A stretch of 64,000 nt of DNA from Scytonematopsis contorta HA4267-MV1 (GTDB lineage Bacteria > Cyanobacteriota > Cyanobacteriia > Cyanobacteriales > Nostocaceae). A program made the position numbers and the translations under genes. The stretch lies in contig JAHHIC010000031.1 of assembly GCA_019359035.1 (NCBI GenBank), positions 1 to 64,000 of the forward strand, in the 5' to 3' direction. Under the pieces are notes generated by a model. The model searched no databases and was not told the origin of the DNA. It was given only the letters and a program-made list of their open reading frames with translations. Below, in pieces: positions 7,163 to 16,100 of the stretch (its first letter is position 1; each line of letters starts with the position of its first letter).

Positions 7163-8521
7163 TTATGCTTTCGTGATTCCCGTATCCCTTTCCTGGCAAG
7201 ATGTACTAGGAGATAGCCTTTGCCGCTGTACCTCAAGTGTTACTGCTACGATTACCATGTACAATGACATAGCAAACCACAAGATATGGTTACTATGAAA
7301 ATACCAGGCAACAAAAGCTGTGGGCGCAAATCCTCCAAGGGCAATTAAGGCGCTATTACGTGTGGTCTGACCTGCTGTTAAACCAATGAAGTATCCATCC
7401 AGTATATAAGCAATTGCAGTAAATGCCAGGAAGGGTATTAGCCAGCCGACATAACTAGAGATAGACTTGGTAACTTCGGTGTGGTTGGTTAATAGTCCAA
7501 ATACAGTCTGTGGAAATAAGACAGACACCAAGGCGAAGGGAAGTGCAACCAATAAGCTGGTGAGCAGAGCAATTTTGAGTAACTGTTCTAACTGCTCGTT
7601 CGCGTCTTTACCTTTAAAGTTTCCCGTCAAGGTTTGGGTGCTGGTTCCTACTCCCTGAATAACAGCGATGCTTAGAAATACTACCTCCATTAGCAAACCA
7701 TTTTCAGCTAGAAGCGTTGTATCAATTGCCGAACTCAGGTTAGTGAAGATAGCAAAGCTGGAAGTAGAAACCAAAGTACTAATCATTAGGTTTCCATTAA
7801 AGGCGAAGGTTGCTTTGAGGGCTGATCTATCTAAAATCTTTTGGGCGACTGCTGGTATCTCTTGCCACTGAATGTTGAAGCACGCTAAAATCAAGCCCAT
7901 TAATAACGTCAAATACTGGCTAAGAGCTGTGGCTAGTCCAGCCCCCGCGCTTGCCCAGCCCAACTGGATAATGAACAGGTAGTTCAGTACGATATTAGCG
8001 CCGTTATTAATGAAGGACATCAGCAACACAAAGCGATTCATCTCTTGCCCTTGAAACCAACCTATCAGGACAAAGTTGAGCAGAACGGCAGGCGCCCCCA
8101 GAATTCGGGCATTAAAATAATCAATACCTGAAGCTTTGACATCTGGGATGCCAATCAAGAGCGTAAACCCTAGCTTTTGCAAAGGATACTGTAAAATCAA
8201 GATCAGTGAGCCAATGCCCAAGGCGATTAAGCCATGCCGCAGCCCCACCAGAAGCACTGCCTTGCTGTCATCTCTGCCGACGGCTTGAGCTGTCATTGCG
8301 TTAGTACTTTTGCGTAAAAAGTTGAAACTTATGTAGAGGTAGTCAAACAAAAGCGTAGCTAAGACAACGCCAGCTAAGTGACCAATGTTTTCCAAATGTC
8401 CCAAGAACGCCGTATTAACCAGACTAGCCAACGGTATCATCAAATTGGAGAGAATACTGACAAGTACTAATCGAGAAAAGCGGTTTAAGAAGTCATACTG
8501 TGAAGGAAGTCTTATATTCAT
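7163..8521 (-). CDS. MATE-family multidrug/metabolite exporter, paralogue 1
   Basis: A 452-residue polytopic membrane protein with about twelve hydrophobic segments and the two-fold MATE pattern: LVNTAFLGHLENIGHLAGV in the first half and the equivalent LAENGLLMEVVFLSIAVIQG in the second. It is DinF-like, which in cyanobacteria is common next to peptide synthetase genes. MATE proteins export cationic or hydrophobic compounds in exchange for Na+ or H+. It is divergent from the first synthetase gene across a 306-base intergenic region, so it could be co-regulated with it. A second MATE gene at 24711-26087 shares its N terminus (QYxFLxRFxRL, ILSN). Probable role: export of the product. Confidence 0.9.
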   Translation of the reverse strand: MNIRLPSQYDFLNRFSRLVLVSILSNLMIPLASLVNTAFLGHLENIGHLAGVVLATLLFDYLYISFNFLRKSTNAMTAQAVGRDDSKAVLLVGLRHGLIALGIGSLILILQYPLQKLGFTLLIGIPDVKASGIDYFNARILGAPAVLLNFVLIGWFQGQEMNRFVLLMSFINNGANIVLNYLFIIQLGWASAGAGLATALSQYLTLLMGLILACFNIQWQEIPAVAQKILDRSALKATFAFNGNLMISTLVSTSSFAIFTNLSSAIDTTLLAENGLLMEVVFLSIAVIQGVGTSTQTLTGNFKGKDANEQLEQLLKIALLTSLLVALPFALVSVLFPQTVFGLLTNHTEVTKSISSYVGWLIPFLAFTAIAYILDGYFIGLTAGQTTRNSALIALGGFAPTAFVAWYFHSNHILWFAMSLYMVIVAVTLEVQRQRLSPSTSCQERDTGITKA

Positions 8522-8827
8522 TGATCAACTAGAGTAACGAGTAATAAAAGTAACCGCTAAAAGTCGATTAATTTTCTTAACATAATTTTACTGTATATTC
8601 TGGAGTTTAGACTCAAAGCCATGTACAATTGATTTTAAACTCCAATCAATTTACATAAGTTTATTTTAAACTCATAATCAAATTTTAAAAAAAGTTACTT
8701 ATGACAAGAGTTTATGATTCTAAATCAATAAGAATTATTCTGAAAAATTTGGTTGATGGTTTAAGCTAAACATAAGTGCGCTACAGCGAATTGAACCTCA
8801 AATAATAAGTAAGTTATTCCATAATTT
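8522..8827. promoter_or_regulatory. divergent promoter region of MATE and synthetase genes, with a Fur-like palindrome
   Basis: This AT-rich region separates the MATE gene from the synthetase operon. At 8729-8743 the sequence TAAGAAT-T-ATTCTGA is a 7-1-7 inverted repeat that matches 10 of 14 positions of the classical Fur heptamer pair (TGATAAT-N-ATTATCA). No GTAN8TAC NtcA site is present. A Fur-like site would fit iron control of a chelating peptide, but the match is imperfect and comes from visual inspection only. Confidence 0.35.
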
Positions 8828-11800
8828 GTGAAAATGACAAAACAGTCTTTTAAGTGCAATATAGATAAACAGATTGCAGAGTCTTTGCAGTGTCTAAAGC
8901 CTGAAGTAGAAAAAGCTCTGTTATCAAACCCTTTAGTTGACGACTGTGCCGTTATAATCAGGGAAACGCAAACTCGTCAACCTGAATTAGTTGCTTACAT
9001 CGTCTCAAAGCTGCCCATATCTCTGGAGCAAATCCAATCCCAAGTGCAGCAGATTCTGCCTTCTGCTTTGATCCCAAAGACTTATGTGCCAGTTTCAACT
9101 ATACCCCTGACAGATACGGGACAGGTGAACGAAACCACTCTAGCCAGTTTAGAAGTTATTGACTCTGACACTATACTTCGTGTGGAAGAGCGACTAGGGT
9201 TATTCCCAGAAATCGAGCGCTTTGCAGTAGTCGTTGAACCCCTAGTTAAAACCGTCCCTCCTCTACATTTAGACGATTTATTTAGCCAGACTCAAGCGAA
9301 CGCCATTCAAGATAGTCAGCTTCAAGCACAAGCAACTACACCTAGCCAGAAGATAGAAAATGAGCGATGCCTGGAGCGTTTTATACCAACGTCAGATGCA
9401 AAAAAGCTATCCATAAGCTATGGGGAACCTCTACACTACCCCCAAGGCGTCCCGAAAACTTTACAGGAAGTACTGCAAAGAGCCGCTCAAAAATCAACTA
9501 AAGGCATCATTTACATTCAGCCTGATAGCTCCGAGGTCGTTAAATCTTATCAGGAATTATGGCAAGATGCCCTCAGAATTTTGGCAGGCTTAAAAAAGCT
9601 AGGACTTACGCCCCAAGATAAAGTAATTTTTCAACTAGAACACAATCAAGATTTTATCCCGGCTTTTTGGGGCTGCATACTAGGAGGCTTTGTTCCAGTG
9701 CTAATGTCTATAGCCCCAACTTACGAGCAAGCCAATAGTGTCACCAGCAAACTCCAGAATTCTTGGCAGATGCTGGAGAAACCTCTTGTACTGACAAGCG
9801 CTTCTTTAGCTCCTAAGATTCGTGGTTTGTCAAGGCTTTTGAAATTAGAAAACTTTCAAGTTGAAATTATTGATGAGTTGCGCGATTGCGAACCTGATTT
9901 TAACTGGCATAACAGCCTGCCAGAGGATTTGGCGATTTTGCTTTTGACTTCTGGAACCACGGGTACACCCAAAGCTGTTATGCAGAGTCATCGTAGTCTG
10001 ATTAGTTGTTGTGTTGGCATTGCTACGATGCACGGTTTTAAGCCAGAGGATGTCTGGTTGCATTGGGTTCCCCTAGACCATGTTGGCGGAATAGTGATGT
10101 GCCATATTAAAAGTGTCTATCTTGGTTGCTTGCAAATTCACGCTTCTACAGAATTAGTTTTGCAACAACCGACAAGATGGTTAGATTGGATTTCCCGCTA
10201 TCGAGCTACAATTACCTGGGCGCCTAATTTCGCCTATGGGCTGATCAATGAGCAACTAGAAAAGCTAAAAACCCAGGCGACTCCCACGTGGGATTTATCT
10301 TCAATGCGATTCATCATCAATGGGGCTGAAGCTATCATTGCCAAAACAGCAAGAAAATTTTTGCAGTTGCTTACGCCCCATCAATTGCCAGCTACGGCAA
10401 TGCATCCGGCATGGGGAATGGCTGAGACATCTTCAGGAACTATCTATTCTGACACTTTTTTATTGAACTCAACCACAGATGAGCAAAAATTTGTGGAAGT
10501 AGGAGCGCCTATTCCAGGATTTGCCATGCGAATTGTGGATGCTCAAAACCAAGTAGTTGAAGAAGAGACGATTGGGCGGTTGCAGGTCAAAGGTGCTTCG
10601 GTTACTTCTGGTTACTATCAGAATCCACAGGCTAATCAAGAAGTTTTCACCTCGAATGGCTGGTTTAATACAGGAGATTTAGGATTTCTCCGTCAAGGGC
10701 GCCTAACAATTACAGGTCGGCAGAAGGATGTGATTATTATTAATGGACTTAACTACTACTGCCACGAAATCGAAGCTTCTGTCGAAGAAGTGGAAGGGGT
10801 AGAAGTTTCTTATACAGCTGCATGTGCGGTAAGAGAGCTTAGAACTAATACCGATAAATTAGCTATCTTTTTCAGTACTTCCCTTTCTGACGACGGAAGT
10901 TTACTGACTCTTCTAAAGGAAATTCGCACTTTTGTAGTCAACAGCTTGGGAATAAATCCAGATTATCTAATTCCCGTAGATAGAGAAATTATTCCCAAAA
11001 CTTCTATTGGTAAAATCCAGCGTGCCCAACTTAGCCAGCGCTTTAATGCCGGAGAGTTTAAACCAATTCTCAAACGGGTTGATATATTGCTGGGTAATGC
11101 CAATACCATTCCTGACTGGTTTTACCGGATTGTTTGGAAGCCAAAATCCCCCGTTATTTATAATGATTTTCTGTCTTTAATAAATCCGACTCTAGTCTTT
11201 CTCGATTCTTACGGTTTGGGGGCATATTTATGTCAAATCCTTTCACAATATAACCGACCATATATAACTGTTTCATCAGGGGAAGATTTTTGCAAAATTG
11301 ATCGACATTATACAATCGCTCCAGAAAAAGCTGACCACTATCGACTCTTACTCGAATCTCTGGCAGCAGATAACATTGTTATTGGGCAAATTCTCCACCT
11401 ATGGACTTATGACGAGTATAGGGGGGAAGTCAAAAGCTTAGATGCTCTCTCTAAAGCACAAGAAAAACTTATATACAGTTTATTATTCTTTGTTCAAGCC
11501 CTAGCCAAAATTCAGGGTTCTAATCATTCCGTTCAGTTACTATTTATCTCTACGCATATTCAGTCTATTTTGTCAAATGACCCAATAGCTTATGAAAAAT
11601 CTACAGTACTGGGGCTGCTGAAAACCATTCCTCAAGAACTACACTGGTTGAACTGTCGCCACATTGATCTGTCGTTCGATCACGTTGAAACAAATGGGGC
11701 TTATATTTTACAAGAACTGCTTATCCCCTCAAAAGAACGAGAAGTCGCTTACAGGAATGGGCAGCGTTTCGATCCTTTTTTGGAAAAAGTGAATCTGCTC

Positions 11801-13105
11801 GAAGAACCTGGGCACTCAATTCCCTTCAAACGAGAGGGAATTTATCTCCTTAGCGGTGGATTGGGAGGTGTTGGTTGCCAAATTGCTCAGTATTTACTGA
11901 AATATTACCAAGCTCGACTAATATTGGTAGGGAGAACTCCTTTACCGGAGAAAAGTACTTGGAATACCCATCTAGAGCAAGGGGACGCTATCTCACAGCG
12001 CATTCAAGCTTATCAAGAACTGGAGCAACTTGAGGGAGATGTCATTTATGAAGCCATTGATATCTGTAACTTGGAGCAGTTGCAAACAATAGTCAAAAAA
12101 GCTAAATTGCGATGGGGGACAGATTTGGATGGGATAATCCATTTAGCAGGAATATTCCACGAGCAGCTTTTGGTTGAAGAAACCCAGGAGAACTTAGCAG
12201 CAGTGTTACGTCCTAAAATGTTGGGTACTTGGGCACTGCATCAACTGATTAAAGACAACCCTTTAAGCATTTTTATCAATTTTTCTTCTGCACACGGTTT
12301 TTTTGGAAGCACTGCTGTAGGCGCCTATGCTGCTGCGAATAGTTTTCTCGATAGCTTCTCCCAATACCAAAAATATAAAAGTGGATTGCAAAGCTATTGT
12401 TTTGTTTGGAGCATGTGGGATGAAACAGGGATGAGCCAGAGCTATCAGATGAAGAATCTGATCCGTGCCAAAGGTTTCTACGCCATGCCCATATCCCAGG
12501 CGATATCTTCAATGCTTGCAGGTTTACGCCGCGACTGTTCACACCTATTTGTAGGGTTAGATGGCAGCAGCCAAAATATTCGACGTTTGGAGTCCGAAGC
12601 TGTTGGATTGCAGAAGTTAACTGCTTATTTTACCGCGCCCTTGCATTCTGGAGTTGTTAAATTACCAAATTTTCGGGTGCAAGACCGTTTTGGAATTCAA
12701 AGTACCTGTAACTTGGTACAACTTAGCGAGATGCCTCTCACCTTAAGCGGCGCGATTGATAGAGACAAATTAGTTCGACGGTTTACCCGTCAGAAAGCAG
12801 ACGACCGCGTAGCACCCCGAAACCAAGTAGAACAAAAGATTGCTCACATTTGGCAGCAAATTTTAGGTATACCGCTTCTTAGCGTACACGATAACTTCTT
12901 TGAACTGGGAGGAAATTCCCTCCTGGCGACACAACTAATTTCTCACTTGCGCGACACTTTTTCTGTAGAATTATCTTTGTATCGTTTATTTGCATCTCCT
13001 AGTGTAGCTGACTTAGCTCATACCCTTGAGGCGCTGCGAACTATAGCAGAAGATGGGGGCGCATTTATGACTAACACCGAAGAATACGAAGAGGGCTATT
13101 TGTAA
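8828..13105 (+). CDS. loading module A-KR-ACP: alpha-keto acid activation and reduction
   Basis: A 1425-residue synthetase. Residues 1-150 resemble the C-terminal lobe of an adenylating enzyme. Residues 220-740 are a full adenylation domain, with A3 TSGTTGTPKA near 375, GWFNTGDLG near 612 and the A10 lysine in PKTSIGKIQ near 728. Residues 1000-1230 are a ketoreductase, with SGGLGGVGCQIA for NADPH and catalytic Ser/Tyr in FSSAHG and GAYAAANSF. Residues 1320-1400 are a carrier domain with DNFFELGGNSLL, Ser near 1364. The layout matches AerA-type starter modules, which load an aryl alpha-keto acid and reduce it to an alpha-hydroxy acid. The amino-acid-binding Asp of ordinary A domains is replaced by VPLDHVGG, consistent with an acid without an amino group. 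GTG at 8828 or ATG at 8834 could be the start. The next gene starts two bases after the stop. Confidence 0.9.
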   Translation: MKMTKQSFKCNIDKQIAESLQCLKPEVEKALLSNPLVDDCAVIIRETQTRQPELVAYIVSKLPISLEQIQSQVQQILPSALIPKTYVPVSTIPLTDTGQVNETTLASLEVIDSDTILRVEERLGLFPEIERFAVVVEPLVKTVPPLHLDDLFSQTQANAIQDSQLQAQATTPSQKIENERCLERFIPTSDAKKLSISYGEPLHYPQGVPKTLQEVLQRAAQKSTKGIIYIQPDSSEVVKSYQELWQDALRILAGLKKLGLTPQDKVIFQLEHNQDFIPAFWGCILGGFVPVLMSIAPTYEQANSVTSKLQNSWQMLEKPLVLTSASLAPKIRGLSRLLKLENFQVEIIDELRDCEPDFNWHNSLPEDLAILLLTSGTTGTPKAVMQSHRSLISCCVGIATMHGFKPEDVWLHWVPLDHVGGIVMCHIKSVYLGCLQIHASTELVLQQPTRWLDWISRYRATITWAPNFAYGLINEQLEKLKTQATPTWDLSSMRFIINGAEAIIAKTARKFLQLLTPHQLPATAMHPAWGMAETSSGTIYSDTFLLNSTTDEQKFVEVGAPIPGFAMRIVDAQNQVVEEETIGRLQVKGASVTSGYYQNPQANQEVFTSNGWFNTGDLGFLRQGRLTITGRQKDVIIINGLNYYCHEIEASVEEVEGVEVSYTAACAVRELRTNTDKLAIFFSTSLSDDGSLLTLLKEIRTFVVNSLGINPDYLIPVDREIIPKTSIGKIQRAQLSQRFNAGEFKPILKRVDILLGNANTIPDWFYRIVWKPKSPVIYNDFLSLINPTLVFLDSYGLGAYLCQILSQYNRPYITVSSGEDFCKIDRHYTIAPEKADHYRLLLESLAADNIVIGQILHLWTYDEYRGEVKSLDALSKAQEKLIYSLLFFVQALAKIQGSNHSVQLLFISTHIQSILSNDPIAYEKSTVLGLLKTIPQELHWLNCRHIDLSFDHVETNGAYILQELLIPSKEREVAYRNGQRFDPFLEKVNLLEEPGHSIPFKREGIYLLSGGLGGVGCQIAQYLLKYYQARLILVGRTPLPEKSTWNTHLEQGDAISQRIQAYQELEQLEGDVIYEAIDICNLEQLQTIVKKAKLRWGTDLDGIIHLAGIFHEQLLVEETQENLAAVLRPKMLGTWALHQLIKDNPLSIFINFSSAHGFFGSTAVGAYAAANSFLDSFSQYQKYKSGLQSYCFVWSMWDETGMSQSYQMKNLIRAKGFYAMPISQAISSMLAGLRRDCSHLFVGLDGSSQNIRRLESEAVGLQKLTAYFTAPLHSGVVKLPNFRVQDRFGIQSTCNLVQLSEMPLTLSGAIDRDKLVRRFTRQKADDRVAPRNQVEQKIAHIWQQILGIPLLSVHDNFFELGGNSLLATQLISHLRDTFSVELSLYRLFASPSVADLAHTLEALRTIAEDGGAFMTNTEEYEEGYL

Positions 13106-13106
13106 G

Positions 13107-16100
13107 ATGACGACAGTTAAATTTTTGTCTTCACTAAACAGTTTAGGTGTTAAAGTCTGGATTGAAGATGACCAGCTACGCTATCGCGCTCCCAAGGGAG
13201 TAATGACATCAGCCCTCAAGCAGGAACTGGGAGAACGAAAAACACAAATTCTTGCTTTTTTGAAAGAGGCAAAAACTACTAAACAATTTACTTCTGAACC
13301 TCTAATACCTGTTAAACGAGATAGCAATTTACCTTTATCTTTTTCTCAGCAGAGGATGTGGTTTCTCTATCAGTTAGATAGAAATAACCCTTTTTATAAT
13401 GAAAGTTTCCAATTTCGGATTATTGGGACGCTGAATGTAGTAGCCTTAGAGCAGAGTATAAACGAAATTATCCGCCGTCACGAAGCTTTGCGGACTACTT
13501 TTCCAACAGTACAAGGTGTCCCCGTGCAGACGATCTCGCCGACTTTGAGCATAATCATATCTATAGTTGACTTGCCGGATTTACCAGAAGCCTCTGTGCA
13601 ACACGCAGTCACCAAGGAGGTTAGACAACCCTTTGACTTAGAAAAGGGTCCTTTGTTGCGAGTCACCCTGTTGCGCCTTAAGTCAGAGTTCCACCTGCTA
13701 ATACTAACCATGCATCATATTATTACAGATGGCTGGTCAACAGGAATATTATTCAAAGAATTATGCGCTCTTTATCAAGCCTTTGCTACTGGCAAGCCTT
13801 CTCCCTTACCAGATTTAACAATACAATATGCAGACTTTACATTTTGGCAGCGAAAGTGGTTGACTCTTGAAGTTACACAAAAGCAACTTGACTACTGGAA
13901 ACAACAGTTAGCAGGCATACCGCCATTGCTGAAGTTACCTACAGATTATCCACGTCCCCCGGTTCAGACTTTCCGTGGCGCCACCAAGCAATTTCAACTC
14001 AACCCACATTTAACCGAGCAACTGGTAATACTCAGCCAACAGTCAGGAACTACCCTGTTTATGACCCTATTGGCAGCTTTCTCCATCTTATTGCATCGTT
14101 TCAGCGGTCAAAATGACATTTGTATCGGTTCACCCTTTGCTAATCGCAATCGTCAAGAATTAGAACCATTAATTGGTTTTTTTGTCAATACTTTGGTGTT
14201 GCGTACCCAAATCGAAGGGAATCCTAGTTTCTCTGAGTTCATTCAAAGAGTACGCTCAGTTGTCTGGAATGCTCACGCTTACCAAGACGTACCATTTGAG
14301 CAAGTAGTAGAAGCATTACAGCCAGAACGTTGTGCGAGCTACAATCCCCTATTTCAAGTAATGTTTGTCTTAGAAAATTTCTCACTCAGTACCTTAGAGT
14401 TACCCGGTATGACTCTGACTCCAGAACTGGTAGATCGGGGTACAGCCCAGTTCGATTTGAGTCTAAGAATTTGGGAGACACAAGAAGGATTAACGGGATC
14501 GTGGGAATATAACAGCGATCTGTTTGATGATACTACAATCGCTCGGTGGAGCGGGCACTTTCAAACTCTGCTCCAGGGAATTGTCAACAATCCCACTCAA
14601 AAGCTCTCAGATTTACCTTTGTTAAGCATACAACAATCTCAGCAGTTATTAGTCGAGTGGAACAATACCAAGACGCCACTTCCCGATGCTTGTCTACACC
14701 AAATGTTTGAAGCTGTTGTAGAGCGTTCACCCTCTGCCATTGCAGTGCAAATGGCAGAAGAGCAAATGACCTACCTCCAGCTAAACACTAAAGCGAATCA
14801 ATTAGCACATTATTTGAAAACTTTAGGCGTAGGTCCAGACAGAAGAGTGGGTATTTGTGCCGAACGCTCCTTCGAGATGGTAGTGAGTCTGCTGGGAATT
14901 CTCAAAGCTGGTGGAGCATACGTACCACTAGACCCGACATATCCTCAAGAACGCCTAGCTTTTATGCTGGAAGACGCTAAAGTGCTAGTGCTGTTAACTC
15001 AAGAAAAACTAGTTCCTAGATTACCCAAACATGAGGCACACTTAATTTGTCTAGATACTGAATGGGAAAAAATTTCAGGACAACACAAGACTAATCTAAA
15101 TAGTGAAGTTAGACTAGAAAATTTAGCATACGTTATTTATACTTCTGGTTCTACAGGAAAACCGAAGGGTGCAATGAACACCCACTTAGGAATTTGCAAT
15201 CGTTTGCTGTGGATGCAACAAGTATACCAGTTGACAAGCGCAGACAAAGTGTTGCAAAAAACTCCTTTTAGCTTCGATGTTTCCGTCTGGGAGTTTTTCT
15301 GGACTTTGTTAACTGGTGCGTGTCTAGTCCTGGCAAAACCTGGTGGACATCAAGATTGTAATTACTTAGTTGACTTGATCGAAAAAAAGCAAATTACTAC
15401 TTTGCACTTTGTGCCTTCAATGCTACAAGTGTTTCTGGAAACAAGTCATCTAGAAAAATGCCAAAGCTTGCTCCGGGTTATCTGTAGCGGCGAAGCTCTC
15501 AGTTTTGACTTGCAAGAAAAATTTTTCCAGCGTATGAATGGCGAATTGCATAACTTGTATGGTCCTACGGAAGCAGCAATTGATGTGACATTTTGGCAAT
15601 GCCAAAGGGATAGTAATTTGAAAACTGTACCGATTGGTCGCCCAATTGCTAATACACAAATTTATCTGTTAGACTCCTATCTACAACCAGTACCTATAGG
15701 CGTACCTGGAGAACTTTATATAAGTGGCATTTGTTTGGCGCGAGGATACCTCAATCGACCCGATTTAACTCTTGAGAAATTTATCCCCAACATCTATAGT
15801 AACGAACCCGGTTCCCGTTTATACAAGACTGGAGATCGAGGTCGCTACTTGAGTGACGGTAACATCGAGTTCCTAGGGCGCCTAGACAATCAGTTGAAGA
15901 TTCGTGGCTTTCGCATCGAACTAGGCGAAATTGAGGCAGCGATCGCTGTTCACCCAGGCGTGCGAGAAACGGTGGTTGTGGCGCGAGAAGATGTTCCTGG
16001 TAATAAATATTTGACAGCATACATTGTCCCTAACCAGAAAGAAGCGATTGCTAGCATCGACTTGCGTAGTTTTCTGAAGGAGAAACTACCAGATTACATG

